NCBI GenBank assembly: GCA_013397455.1 | Contig: VYZB01000079.1 | Location: forward strand, 1,792,369-1,856,368 | DNA from: Crotophaga sulcirostris | Lineage: Eukaryota; Chordata; Aves; Cuculiformes; Crotophagidae | Length of the DNA stretch: 64,000 bases | Direction of reading: 5' to 3' | In this document: piece by piece, positions 47,455 through 59,397 of the stretch | Layout: each line of letters starts with the position of its first letter | Position numbering within the stretch: the first letter of the stretch is position 1 | The notes under the pieces: generated by a model | What the model was told of the DNA's origin: nothing | Seen by the model: only the letters and a program-made list of their open reading frames with translations | Databases searched by the model: none | Program-made: the position numbers and the translations under genes

Positions 47455-47660
47455 TGCCCACCGCACATGGGCCCCCTCCCATTCCCCTGCCCTTCTCTGC
47501 TTGTCGCACGAAGGGCGCGTTTGACCTCAATCTGTCTGCTCGGATTAGAGTCCAGAGATGTTCTCCTCTGCCGAGCACAGAACCCCGCCAGGGCTGCGAG
47601 GCCACATCTGCCATGGTGGGTTATTCAAGAGGGGCTTCAGCGAGGGCTGTCGCCACCACG
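47455..47660. promoter_or_regulatory. GC-rich, CpG-retaining candidate element
   Basis: TTGTCGCACGAAGGGCGCG, TTTGACCTCAATC and CTCGGATTAGAG (GGATTA at 47542-47547) lie within 80 bases, with more than ten CpGs over the block. Overlapping frames of 145-178 codons reflect low stop content in GC-rich DNA. A donor-like GAG/GTGAGA follows near 47670. Confidence 0.33.
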
Positions 47661-50600
47661 GGGGGATGTGGAGGTGAGAAGGGGCAGAGCTGGCTGCCCC
47701 GTGCTGAAACCACCACTCCTGGCTGCAAGAAGGGAGAGGCACCGTTCCACGAAGCCAGGCTTACCTGAGAGGTGGAGGTCAAACAGAAAGGGCTAAGAGG
47801 TGAAGGAGGTGTGGAAACTTCTTATTATAACTGAGTGGAGATGGCTGTGTGGACTGAGCTCCAGACACAGGGTTATGGGTCCTTTGGGTTTGCAGAAGTG
47901 TTTCTTCATAGCGCTCCTGAGATGCCTACATATCAAAACAAACAAAAAGTAAGTCTATAAAATACAGTAGAGCCTGTTCTTTGGCCCAAGACAAGTGACA
48001 CAGCATGATTTAAAACAGCTGCATTCTACTCCGTGTTCCCAAAATCAGAGTGACCTCAACCAAACTGCTCTCCGGGAGCCATTTCTGGCCCATGACTTTC
48101 CCAAAAATTGCCTGGACAAGAGATGAGCTCCTGCAGAAAACCTTTTTGACTTTCATTGCACCTTGCCCCATGATGCCAGCACCTTCTGCTCAGGGTAGAA
48201 CCCAACATTACAATAGAGATTAATCCAAAGGAAAGACCAGAGGGAGGGAGGAAGGTGCCCTTCAGCCCCGGGTGGCCAAAAAGAACAAGAGACACTTCTA
48301 CAAGGAGCTGATTATCCAGTTTGGGAAGAAGCAGAAGGACACCCCCCTCACATGCACAGCAAAGTGGTCAGGCAGGGAGGGCAGCAAACCCTGGAGGCCT
48401 CCCTTGTGTTGCTTGAAGATGACAGGTCAAGTCTGACAGTTCTGCAAGTTGTCACAATTTATTATGTTGCATTCCCTGAAGGACAATGGGGCGAATGCAA
48501 CGCTCAGAACCCCAACAAGTGGGCTACCACACAGCCTGGCATAGCTGAGAACTATCACCAACTACACGTGACTCTTCAAGTAAAGCTTCTCTCCTTTCTT
48601 CTAGAAACACCAGCAGGGGTATTTCCCCTGGTCAGAGGACAGGTCTGTCAACAGCACCCAATCTGTCATAGCCATTTATGACTGCATCAAAACTTGAGCT
48701 TCAGGAGGGACCATCAGGTCCATCATAACAGTGATCAACACCATGGGGTCACCAACCTTCACCACAGAATGAAGGTTGCAGCCCATTGTACTGCACCAGT
48801 GTGTCCTGCACCACAATGGCTTGTTAACACGGTGCCCAGTGATGCGGCTGAACAGCAGCAGTCAACCCCTGACCAGGCCCATAACTGATGGCTGTGTGGT
48901 TCATGGTATGGGTAGGATTCCACTTACTCTCCAAGCTGAGAGTCATAGATTTGACTTCTGAAATGCCTCAAAACCTCACGTACTCAAGTCAGACATTTCC
49001 AGTCCAGTCCTCTCTTATGGGAAGGAGAGGTATCAGTACTGGGGGTCAGAAGGTCTGCTGAGCCTCAGCTTGTCTCTCCATGCCCAGAACCTCCAAGACT
49101 TTGCCTCATCCAGCTACAAGGACATATTACAAAGGTGTAGAACTCTCGCAGGAGGTGCATTTCAATACTTTTTCATCATTTTCTCTCTCTCTGTGCCTCT
49201 CCCCATTTGGAGTCACTGCCCCTCAGACACATTGCTAATAGTCTCTAGGTGGAAACACAACAGGAAATCCTAGCCAGCCTTCAGATGTGACAGATCTGAC
49301 CAGGTTAGGAGAATCTAACTCCATTCACTCCTTGATCACCTCCAAAGGCAGAAGCTGCCACCTGCTCTGGACTTACAGCTCTGCAGGCAGAGCAACCACA
49401 AATGGACATATTCCACCCCAAGACTGCGCAGCGCCGCTGCTGCCCAGCCTGCCCACTCTGTCCCTGCGGCCACCAAAGTTCAGCCAGCAGCTGGGGTGTG
49501 TGGTGACATGATGGTGACATGACAGAGGCCCAGCTGCAGCTCCACGCTGGAGGACAGCCTTGCCATGACCTCCTGGGGCATCAGCAGCGAGGAGAGTGGC
49601 ACGTCCCTCCAGCTGCCCTGATGGCTGGACTGGGTGTGCTATCGTTCCTCTGCTCCTCCAACTCTGCCCAGCCGACAACACCATGACCCAAAATCCTCCT
49701 CTTATTTCAGTCCAGTGACACAGAAAAACAGCCGTCAGGAGGGGGGGAAGGGGTCAGATGCCAGCGTGGAGAAATCCTCCGAGTCAGACACACAAACAAA
49801 CCCAAATCACTGCTTCTCATGGATGTCACAATAAGTAGCACAAACTGTAGCTGCAGGAAAAAAAATCCAGTAGACACCAATTAAATGCATGACTTGACTG
49901 CCTCTGCCACCGCAGCCAGTGGTGGCTTGCTGGTGGCAGCAGAGTATCACCGGTCATTGCTGACACTGCTGAGCCTCTTCCTCTCCCAGGGGATGCCAAG
50001 GACAGTCAGCCTCACTGCCTCCCCTGCTTGTGTACCAGCTAGCTTTTTGCAAGTACACCATAAAGTCATCCACGTCCTGCCTTAAAAACAGAGGATCATC
50101 ACTTTGTCACGAGCCCAGATCTCCTTGGACAATTAACAGTAGATGGAGTCAATGGCGAAAATCTCATTTAGGCTGCTCAAAACTGGGGGAACACAGGTCA
50201 GGGCATGTTGCTATGCAGGGTGCTACAGGCAGGGTGAGCACTGCAGAGGTCCTGCCCCATCCCTTGCCATGACAGAGAACAGAATCACTCCATGCCAGAG
50301 ATTTACGGAGCAGCCGTTGGGTGGCAACATGATAATAGTCAAGAGAAAACACATAGCCCATGCCTGAGCCACAGTTTTTCCTTGGATACTCACAGTGGTG
50401 CTGCCTTCTACTTTAGACATGCCAAAGATGTCTCTGAAGAGTGACACTGGTGCAACAACCACCGAAGCACGACGCTGCGCCAAGCAGGCCAGCCACAGCA
50501 TTCCCAGCAGAAAGCACTTCCAAAAACGTCTCTCCTGGTGCCTGCTGTCCAGCACCAGGTATCACACGATGGCTACCCTGGGCATCTGCACCACTCTACA

Positions 50601-51049
50601 GTAGGCACTCTTCCTGGGGAGCTCTGGGCCCGGTATTTCCCACAGCACTGATGTCTGTTCTCCTACAGCCTCCTGGCTTGCCCTCTACACTGCAGCCAGC
50701 ACCCCTGGACAGGAGCATTTATTGCATCGCAACCACATCCACAAGAAACACACTTCTCTCCTCTTATTTAAGCTGCAGCCACTAGAGGGTAACCCAGTCC
50801 TCTGAGTTAGACCAGCTCCTTGCTTTGATACAGTGGGCAGCAGGTGTCTGAATCCCAGCCACTAATTACAGGTGCCTTTCCACAACCCCTGCATAAATCA
50901 GCACCCATCCACCCCACGGTCAGTCAGAGAACCCTTCTGGCTACCACTGAGCTGCACAGCCTGGAGAAGACACCCTGATTCAGTGCCACACACTGGGGTG
51001 AAGTTGTGACTCTGTTTCTACCAGCTGGCTGATGCCACTCCTCCAAGCT
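47661..51049. other. Long non-coding stretch, no gene accepted
   Basis: Slightly GC-richer DNA. Contains an exact 11-base tandem TGGTGACATGA (49501-49511 and 49512-49522). Frames reach 114 codons without motif. No repeat family recognised. Confidence 0.55.
49501..49522 (+). repeat. 11-bp perfect tandem duplication
   Basis: TGGTGACATGA occurs twice back to back without mismatch. Likely a small slippage event. Confidence 0.85.
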
Positions 51050-51180
51050 GATTAAGGACAGTACAAAATAATAACACTAATAATGAAATAACATTTTTAA
51101 AACCCACCATAACCCTGAAATCTTCATTAATTATGAATTTTGCCTGGCAACCGTTACTATGAGAGTCTCCTCTGAAACTG
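51050..51180. promoter_or_regulatory. Candidate conserved non-coding element
   Basis: GCTGATTAAGG, ACACTAATAATGAAATAAC, CTTCATTAATTATGAATTTTG and GGCAACCGTTAC within 130 bases. TAAT cores are followed by an RFX half-site-like GGCAAC and a MYB-like CCGTTA. Confidence 0.33.
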
Positions 51181-54100
51181 ATGTTCAAAGAACTTTACAT
51201 CAAATCTTCAAACAGCTGAGAAGGTTCAAGCTACAAAGTCGAAACATCTGTTGCTTTCCATGCATTTTTCAATGGGAAGATCAGAGAGGAGAAAAAAGTG
51301 TACAAAATAATCCTGGTTCTGCTTTATTATTTAAATACAATGACAGCCTATGATATACACTCTGTGCAGGGAGAGAGAAAGCAAAAATGAAGGCAGTATT
51401 ACACAGCTCTTCCTACTGGATCCAAGAATATAGTATGTTTCCATTTGCTTTAAATTTAGCCCTTCTGGGCAATGCTGTATTAAAAGCCCTGGGGAACGAA
51501 GTCTAAAACAGGAAAAGAAGGGTGACTTCTCCAGCAGAAACAATGAACTGACAGTCTTATCCATCCTCCAACTGCCATGGAAAACCCAGCTTTGGTGGGA
51601 AAGTTAGGAGGCACAGCTGTAGCATGCACCTCCTAGCTACATCTAACACCACCTCCCTTCATCACAGCCAGCAGGGAACAAGCAGAAAGGGTTGTTCTCT
51701 GTGTCTGTGTGAAGGATGGAGCAGACAGGGCTGACTCCTAAAACACTGCCTTCAACACACACTTTCTGCACTCAGCTTTTTGCCCTCAGGGCAGAAATCC
51801 GGAGACCAGTGCCTCCTCACACCTCACCAGTTCCATCTAGCGAGGTCTTTACTAGACCTGGCTGTGACATTTTTCAAACTTTTCATTTGAAAAAAACAGC
51901 TAGCAACCTTTTACCCAAACCCAAATCTTTCAAGCAATAAAACAATAGCCAACACTCCCAAGGTTTTCCAAGGCTTTGCAAAATATTTGGTGTCACGTAG
52001 GATCAATATCGCTTTCAGGGCAACGTTGACATTTTTTTGTTGAACAGTGAGAGGAGATTTCTAACAACGTTTGGATTAAAGACCTCCATTCAACAAACCA
52101 CACAGCAACCTCTAGCCAAGGTATCCTCAGAGATGTGACCCATAGGTCTGCAAGGTTCCTGCACTCCTGGTGTTTCAACTGCTTTCCCTGGAGCCTCAAG
52201 CACTGCTGCATTGTGAGACCAATACCCCATGAGAAGTTTGCCAACCAACAAGTTCTTCTATAAATGGGAAAACTGACTTCAGCTTTCAAACCATGTTCTT
52301 TGGAGGTCTGCTGACCCTTTGAGAGCTGTTGCCACTGCTGGGTTGCAGAAATCTGGCCTGCCACAGGTAGATTCATCTAATGCCAGAAGCCAAGACCAAT
52401 TAGCAAACTTCAGATGAAGAGCTGGACATCAGGGACATCTGTAACGTGAGGCTGGGAAAGGCTTCTTGGATCACTGTACAAGAGTCTCTGCTGTCAAAGG
52501 CAATGTGATATATTATCCCTTAATAAACAAAGCTCAAAGCATTGATTCAAGTTGCCAAAAAAGGAGGGTGGAGTAGATGTGAGAGAAAGTGATGGGCTCC
52601 CAAAAGCCTTGTGAACCTGAGATTTATGACCGAGCGCCTCTCCCTGCCTCAAATCCATTCTCAAGCATAAAAACTTTCCTCAAGGCTTTCTCCTGCTGCT
52701 TTGGTGAAGGTGAGAGTTCCCCTCCATGGCTTACCTCTTGCAGGAGGAATGTGTCAAACTCCTTCAAAGAAGCTTCTTCTGCCCCAAGAGCCTACTTTCA
52801 GCCCAATTTATTTGGAGAGCTGAGAAATGCTGCTGCTGCTGGCTCAGCACAGGCAGACGTGAATTACGAAATCTGCTCCTGAAGGCATGTAAAACGTCCT
52901 CGTTGTGGTCACACTGAACTCCTGGCCTGTGTAATCTGTAATTTCAATTTGGGCTCCAACAGTTCAATAGTGCTTGGGGCTTGGTTAGGACAGAAATATC
53001 AGAATAAGAGGAGGAACAAGGAAATAACTTGGGAGTTTCCTGGCTCCCATTGCACCAAGACCCATCTGGGCCTCCAGGCAGTTCCAGCCCTGTGAAATCC
53101 CATCAGGTTTTACTGACTCCTGCCCTGGAACCAGACAGCAGTGGTCAGAAGCAAAGGCTGAAGCCATTGCAGAAATTCCCACCTCCTCAGGCAGTGCATT
53201 TCAATTACCACAGCGCAGGCTTCCAAGTGGATTTATCAAACTGGGTCTATAAAGCAAATTGAATAATCTTGTTCTTCAGACCTATAAAATGTAAGTATTA
53301 TACTTGAAAGTACTTTGACAAAGTAATAAAGATGGAGAGTAAGGGAAAGAAGTAAGGAGAGCCACCAGCTCCTTGTTAATGTGTTGTAACTAAATAGAAC
53401 AGACACCCGGCTCTGAGATACCTTCTCCATCCTGGGAGCTGTTGGGGTGCATCCAGCTGTGAGACTGCACTGGCTGGATGGACAGCAGATAAACCTTAAG
53501 ATAAAAGGCTATTTGGTCACTCATTTTATCCAAGACCACTCCTGTCACTGGTGGACCTCCAGATCTCTCCAAAAATAAAGACCAAGGGAGAGAGCTGGAG
53601 GTAACTGAGACCTTGGAGGGGACCCAATAGGAGTTAGACACCCCTTCAAGAACAGCATCTATGAGCAATTTGGTCTTCACATCACTGCTGAGTAGAAAGG
53701 GAATTACACTGCAGCCAGGAATATTTTGGCTGGTCAGAGGGGAAAACGTAGCGAGTCTGAGCATGGGGAAGCTCTGTTTTATGCAGCTGGTGCAGATTGC
53801 AAATCTGCAGTTGCTTCAAAGAAGCAGTTAGGGGGAATATCTTGGCATAGTTTGGGTCAGGGAGAACACTGAAGCATTGGGCGGGTCTGACATGAGGTCT
53901 TTAATGATTCTAAATAAAATCAGGGTATCAGTTTTTGTGAGACACACCGACAACCCTGGCTCTTTGGGAGCTCTTCTGATCTAACCAATCCTGCAGAAAT
54001 TCAAAAGTTTCTTTTTTTTTTTAATCCTGTCCCTGACTGTTACACTAACCCTTACCCTGGGCAGACTGTTCCTGTAAATCTTGATATTAAAACTGAACAC

Positions 54101-55115
54101 AGATTCCTCCCCGCAAGGACATATTGTCCTTCACCCCTATCTCCACAAGACCCTACTTTCAGCGGGACCTCCCAAATCCTGAACACTGTAACACCATAAT
54201 ACTGAGATTAGCTGGGAACTAGCATAAAAAGACATCCTTATTCTGCCAGTGCCAGTTTTTGGTATCCACTGGTAGGAAGAGCATTCCATGTTTTGCTTTC
54301 CTGAACCCCAGTTCACTCCCTGCCCTCCATCAGGCCCTTGCAACCCATGCTGGTACTGTAGACAAACCACCTATGAAAGAGGTAAGGCCAGAAGCAACCA
54401 TCAGCTGTGATAGACCAGATGGGATTTGTAATCCCAAATGAGCAGCAAAGTACAGAAAGGGCTTAACTCCTTGGCTCTGCCTCCATCCTACCATTGCAAC
54501 CCTTCCATGTCACAGAAGCTTTAATCCAAAAAATGGAGCCATAAGTCCTCCTTCTCTGTCTCTTCCCAAACACAAACACACGGGACGTCACTTCTCCACG
54601 TTATGGATTTCTGCATGCTCACGTACACATACCTGAACCAACACCACATTGAATCAGCCCACAGCACGTGCAGCCCTTTGGCTCCAGCAAGCCCTACCCC
54701 TTGGCAGGACATCAGCTGAGAACCACATTTGCAGCCAGGTAGGACAAGGTGCCCAACCTTCCACATCACAGCACCTGGTGTTTCCCCTACAAAATCAGCA
54801 CATAGAGGTGTGAAGTGTGATGGAGCAGGGTGGTGAAATCATCCAGCCAGCCCTTCAGAAAATTTAAAATAATTATCCAGTCTACGAATTTACCCCTGTG
54901 ATTTCCCATTGCAGTGAAACCCCCTCTGGCCATCTGCTCAAGCTCAAGTAGACATCAGACTCCTCTCCCTCACTTGTTATTTACTCTGTGCTCACTGCCT
55001 TTCTTCTGCCCCAGTGAACCCACTGTTCACATGTCCCTGCTCTGCCTTTAACCCCGTTTTGGTTTAGGGTCTGATTAACTCTTGATGCTGAAGGTTTTCG
55101 CCATCAAAAGGTTTT
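51181..55115. other. Long non-coding stretch, nothing recognised
   Basis: No repeat family or accepted exon in nearly 4 kb. Frames reach 127 codons (51993-52376 minus). A T10 run lies near 54010, and AT-moderate patches near 53260-53340 and 54865-54920 are too weak to call. Confidence 0.55.
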
Positions 55116-55129
55116 GTTGCCATGGTAAC
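55116..55129. promoter_or_regulatory. RFX X-box (GTTGCCATGGTAAC)
   Basis: A 14-base near-palindrome with two GTTGCC/GGTAAC half-sites and no spacer, matching the RFX-family X-box consensus (GTTGCCATGGNAAC) at every fixed base. X-boxes occur in promoters and enhancers of ciliary and other RFX target genes. An 11-G run (55134-55144) follows directly. No exon is visible nearby, so an enhancer role is as likely as a promoter. Confidence 0.55.
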
Positions 55130-55133
55130 TCCT

Positions 55134-55144
55134 GGGGGGGGGGG
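55134..55144 (+). repeat. Poly-G tract (11 bases)
   Basis: Pure G run, then AGGGA. Low-complexity; possible G-stacking partner of nearby G runs. Confidence 0.85.
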
Positions 55145-55364
55145 AGGGATTATTCAAACCAATGTGTCCAGCTAGCACGGTCAGCAGGATGGAGGAGCCT
55201 CCAGGGATGCTCAAGTCCTGCTCCACAGCAGTGCCTGTGCCTAAACCCCACTGCCAATTACTGCAGATGAGTGCTGAAATCCTGCTGCCCTCTTTAACTC
55301 TCTCTCTGCATTAGCACAAGCTCACACACTTCTTCCCCCCTCCTTTCTTTTTTTTTTTTTTGTG
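55145..55364. other. Spacer with poly-T tract
   Basis: Plain sequence ending in a C/T-rich run and T14 at 55348-55361. A 62-codon frame from 55082 has no motif. Confidence 0.5.
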
Positions 55365-55560
55365 CCATGTGTCACTAATTTTACTCATTTTCTGAGTTTG
55401 TCTAGAATAGTAAAAGATTTGATTAGAGCGTTCCCGGTTTTAATTGTAATTAGGACAGTCATTGTATGAGCTATAAAAGGAAATTGGGCTACCGCTGCGT
55501 GGAAGAGCCCCTGAGAGAATAGGAGCTGCGAAGGGAGAATTTCGTTCATAAAAAAGGAAA
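55365..55560. promoter_or_regulatory. Candidate conserved element with TATA-like box
   Basis: CACTAATTTTACTC, AAGATTTGATTAGAGCG, GGTTTTAATTGTAATTAGGAC and ATTTCGTTCATAAAAAAGG give a dense TAAT cluster. TATAAAAG at 55472-55479 is a good TATA word on the plus strand; 25-35 bases downstream is GCTACCGCTGCGTGG. With the X-box 350 bases to the left, this could be a TATA-type promoter or an enhancer. No start codon or exon could be tied to it. Confidence 0.38.
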
Positions 55561-55694
55561 AAAAAAATCAGTCTGGGGAAGAAATAAAACTCAAGCTCAG
55601 GATAGTGTGACAGCCAAAGTGGCCCAGGCATCTGGGACCATAACAAAAGTGTGTTTCCTAGGGATTTCAGCATGGGTTGCAAGCGGTTTCTTCC
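55561..55694. other. Spacer before MIR element
   Basis: No feature of its own recognised; may contain the left, more decayed part of the MIR copy. Confidence 0.4.
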
Positions 55695-55785
55695 CTGCTG
55701 CAACCTTGTGCCTGACCTTGGGAGAAGCAGCTCTGCTCTTGAGCCTCAGTTTCCCCGCCATGGGGCTGATCTGGGTGGTTTGTGA
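55695..55785 (+). repeat. MIR (CORE-SINE) fragment
   Basis: TTGTGCCTGACCTTGGG at 55706-55722 followed by GAGCCTCAGTTTCCCC at 55741-55756 and CATGGGGCTGAT matches the order of the MIR body: 'TGTGTGACCTTGGGCAAG', 'CTGAGCCTCAGTTTCC' and 'AAATGGGG'. Spacing is nearly right, with a short loss after CCCC. MIR spread before amniote groups separated, so this is an ancient copy. Confidence 0.7.
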
Positions 55786-56999
55786 GCTGATGACTCATTT
55801 TACAATGTTTATTCTGATCCCTTGTGAGCATTAAAATAATCCACCTGATCCCTATCGTTTACCAGGAGCCACTTTGCTGGTGGCACCATAGCTGCTGAGG
55901 GACACCACCTGCAGCCAGGGGACAGCGAGACACCCCTGGCCATCATCCAGGTCCCAAGGATGGATGCTGGGCATTTCTGCTTTTTTCCAGCAGAGGGAGG
56001 GGAAGGCCAGTTCAAGCCCGTTGCAATGGTATTGGTGTAGGGAAGGACACCTAGAAATAGGAAGTGCAAAGTCACACCAGTCACCACCTTGAAAGCCTCT
56101 GGAGCAGGGGTGGTCCCCAAGCCATAGCAACGCTCCAAGGTCTGCCAGCCTGGGGTGACCTTGTTGGCCACTGATGCCAGGAACATGGTGGTGACCCACC
56201 AAGTCGCTGGGAACCAGAGGGATAAACAAAACGCCTACTGTGGTGTCCCTTGACTGATTTCACCACACAGAAAAATTGCTCTTGACAGTCATGGCTGAAA
56301 TTCCCAGTCATGGTCTCCAGCCAGGCCATCACACCCCACCACCACCCCTTCCAAAGGAGAAGCCTCCAAAAAGGGGCAGTTGGTGGTGCCCAGAATCATC
56401 TCACCCACCCACTACCCCGTGGCTCTGAAGGGGCAGGGGTGGATTGTGTCTCCAGGGATGTCTATCCAATGCTATAAAACTCAAGAGAAATCAATTTTTC
56501 CCCTTCCCTCTGCTCTAATTCCATCAGGGGAAGACAGTCGTTTTCCTGAAGCAATAATTTGCCTCAGTTAACAAGAAAAAAACAAAACAGTGAAGCTCTG
56601 ACTGCTCATGGCACATTAATGTGTATCAGCCGTTGCCTGCTACCTCCTAATGATCCCACCTCCGATCCAAGCCCAAACTGTGGGCCTTTTACCACTACAT
56701 TTAAAGCAAAGAACAAACACCAACCAGTCACCTCCCAGCGTGGCTGCGATTTTCATTAGTCCAGGCGGGTAGAGGGAGGGGGTGTTCCTCTGCTTGGCCT
56801 TTACTGCCTTCACAATTTATGGATTTTTTTTTTCCCTCTTCCCAGCAGCTCAGAAGAAACTTAATCATCACCTTTGAGTGGGAAGAAACCCCCCATCGTA
56901 TCCTTCAACTTGCAGGGCAACGTGATGCTGCTCTGGCCTTTCCCATGCAACATCCGAACCCAGCACATGGCCTGGTGCTTGCAGCCCATATTAATACCC
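55786..56999. other. Non-coding stretch, no gene seen
   Basis: Two 125-codon minus frames (55809-56229) overlap each other in different registers, which argues against coding. T10 near 56824. Nothing else recognised. Confidence 0.5.
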
Positions 57000-57112
57000 C
57001 AGCTGGATTCTAATTTATGTTATGATGTTATGTTACATTACGTTACATTCCTTTGTATAATATAATATATGTATGTATTATATATATCTTGTGTGTGTAT
57101 ATATATATGTTG
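57000..57112. repeat. AT-rich simple-sequence tract
   Basis: ATGTTATG/ACATTACGTTAC words grade into TATAATATAATATATG and ATATATATATATG, with a GTGTGTGTAT interlude. A compound, imperfect microsatellite. Confidence 0.75.
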
Positions 57113-58334
57113 ATCTGCATCTGGTCAAGGAACCTTGTGGACACAGGAAGGCAGAGTTGGAAGCCTTTCTCCTGCAGGACATGGGTACCTGAGGGTTCCC
57201 CCCTGCCCCTTGAAGATGTGACAGGTCCCTTTCCTGCAGGATGTCGGAGCTGGAGGGGCAGTGACCTACCTGGGACAGCCTTGCTGCCCTCTTTGTTTGC
57301 AGGTCCCTGGGATGGGATTCAGCAGCGTTGCAGGGAAGGATCAGGGCTGCCCAGGTTGATGCTGCAAGGAGGGGTAGGGAAGGAACAATCTGGTGCTTTC
57401 TGCACATAAGCAGATGGATACGGCTGTTAATGAATTACAGACCTGTCATCAGCTAGAAGAGAAGCCATGCTCCCAGCCCATCAGCTCGGTACCAGCACAG
57501 GAGCTTGAGGCGGGTGGGCAAGGCAGGTTTTTCTGCAAAACTTTCAGCTAAACCTGAAGCAAATGAAGAGTTTAACGACAGCTTTAGGAGGCTCAGCCTC
57601 TTGGGCTCTGAGCACATCAGTGATGATGCCAGAAAAAAACAAGCACTGAGGGGACATGAGCGGCAGGTAAAAGAGGTGTTAAATCCACAAGTCAAACCCT
57701 CTTGTCTTTCTGACTTGAAGCTTGCCAAAGACAGGAGGAACTTTGCTGGCATTTGACACTGACACCATGGGCACAGGGCTGTCCACACGTGTGCGTCCAG
57801 GGACACAAGCAGGACACATCACTGTGCTGCAGGCCGTGGGTCTCAGGTGTCCTTCACCTACCTGACCCTGAGACAAGGCATGGCATTGAGCACACAGTGC
57901 TCTCTGCAGGAGCAGCACTCCCATTCTTGCACCCTGGCCCCAGCTGCACGCGTAAGATAAAAAGGGAAGGGTTATATAGGGAGGCTCAAAGGCAGTAGAG
58001 CATCCCCATGGGGCTGGAGAGGTCAAGGAGGTGAACAGGGAAAGCGGAAAATCACAGCAATGCTTCAGGTATAGAGAGATCTTGTGCAAAAAGCCCAGGA
58101 TGAGACCTTCAGACCCCACATAGGTGAGCTGGGATGTGACACTCAGCTGGAGACCAAGCTTGGGTGAGATGATGGCAATGGGGTCTCCAAGACCCCCGTG
58201 GTCAGACAGAGTGGCTGGAGGCAGAGGGAGGAGGTGTGCTACCACAAGGAGTAGGCTACCTTCACCACCAAGCTGGGAGCCAAGCAGATTTGCTGTCTTA
58301 CCACCATCTCAGGCAGCAGAGGTATATGCTATTG
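57113..58334. other. Non-coding stretch, no gene accepted
   Basis: A 188-codon minus frame (57679-58245) overlaps an 83-codon Lys/Glu-rich plus frame (57505-57756). Neither resembles a family I know or has convincing splice sites. No repeat recognised. Confidence 0.5.
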
Positions 58335-58640
58335 CTGGAAGGTTCACATTTTATCATTTAATCAAATAAAGTGCATTTGTGGATTACACGATCATTTGCA
58401 GGCCTTGATAATCTTTTTCTGCTTAACTCTGCACTAGAACTGAGGAGGCAAACAAAGACATTTGTAGCTGTCGTTGGAGGCCCTGGCTTCATGCCAGCAG
58501 CTCTTACTCCTTGGGAAAACTGGTGCAATTTGTATTGAAGAACATCCTGGCGATCATGAAATACTAGATATTTATTTACTTGGCCAACCAGGAGGATTTT
58601 AAGCTTTTGTTCCTCAATAAAATAGTAGAGCAAATATTAA
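58335..58640. promoter_or_regulatory. AT-rich island: candidate element or 3'UTR end
   Basis: CATTTTATCATTTAATCAAATAAAG, GGATTACACGATC and CTTGATAATC (read in pieces) form an AT-rich block. On the minus strand AATAAA occurs at 58571-58576. If the possible terminal exon at 59398-59441 is real, this could be its poly(A) signal, giving a 3'UTR of roughly 0.84 kb. Otherwise it is one more enhancer-like island. TTGGCCAACC at 58580-58589 resembles an NFI half-site pair. Confidence 0.3.
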
Positions 58641-59397
58641 GAAGGAGGAAAAAAAACATGAAAAACCTGTCTGCAAAGGGCTCATAGTAAAGAAATAAAG
58701 TCCAGCAAGAGGGTTTATGGGGACAACAGCATGTCCCAGTTGGGTGCCAAGGGCACCCCTTCCCCTCTCTGCACTTTGCCACAGCACACAGATGTCCTCC
58801 AGCAAGAAATTTCAACCCAAAGCAGGAGAGGATCCATGGTTGTTGCCCCCAGGGAAGACAGGGAACCCCAAAATTGCCAAGCCCCCAAGAGAGGAGTCAT
58901 TGAGGAGACGAGAGAAGGCAGCTCCACTTTTTGCACTGGTGAGGGGCTGCTGTAGGCTGGAACACGGCGTCCCTGCCAACGTATTCAACAACGATGTGCC
59001 ACGACAGAAACCCAACCCATCTCTCTGGGGAGAGACCCTCATCCCCAGGCCTTGAAAACACCCCAAAACAACAAAAGCCCCACTATAAAGTGGACTGAAA
59101 ACTTTTGGAAGTGCTATTTACATAAGTTTTCATACCCAGCAGAGCACTCACCTGCCACCAGCTCCCACATGACCACCAAGACAGCATTTGCAGCCACAGA
59201 ATTTGGGGCGATGAGGATCTTTTTCCCATTGCCCTGAGTTCAGTCCTTCCAGAAGCCTGAACAAAATTCAGTTCCAATGTGATTTTTCTTAAACTTTTGG
59301 AAGGTTGGTGAAAGAAAACTAAGGGTTTTTTTAAGGTGGAAAAAAAGAGGACCAAATCAGTCTTTGTTTCAATGGCATTATGGCAAAGACAGGAAGC
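58641..59397 (-). other. Possible 3'UTR of the minus-strand exon, otherwise blank
   Basis: Overlapping frames of 63-112 codons on both strands are unsupported. Directly left of the possible stop codon at 59398-59400 the minus strand is T-rich and non-coding in look. Confidence 0.3.

Noticed and set aside
57679..58245. 188-codon minus-strand frame
   Set aside because: Hydrophobic and Pro/Ser stretches in no known order; no family recognised; overlaps a plus frame.
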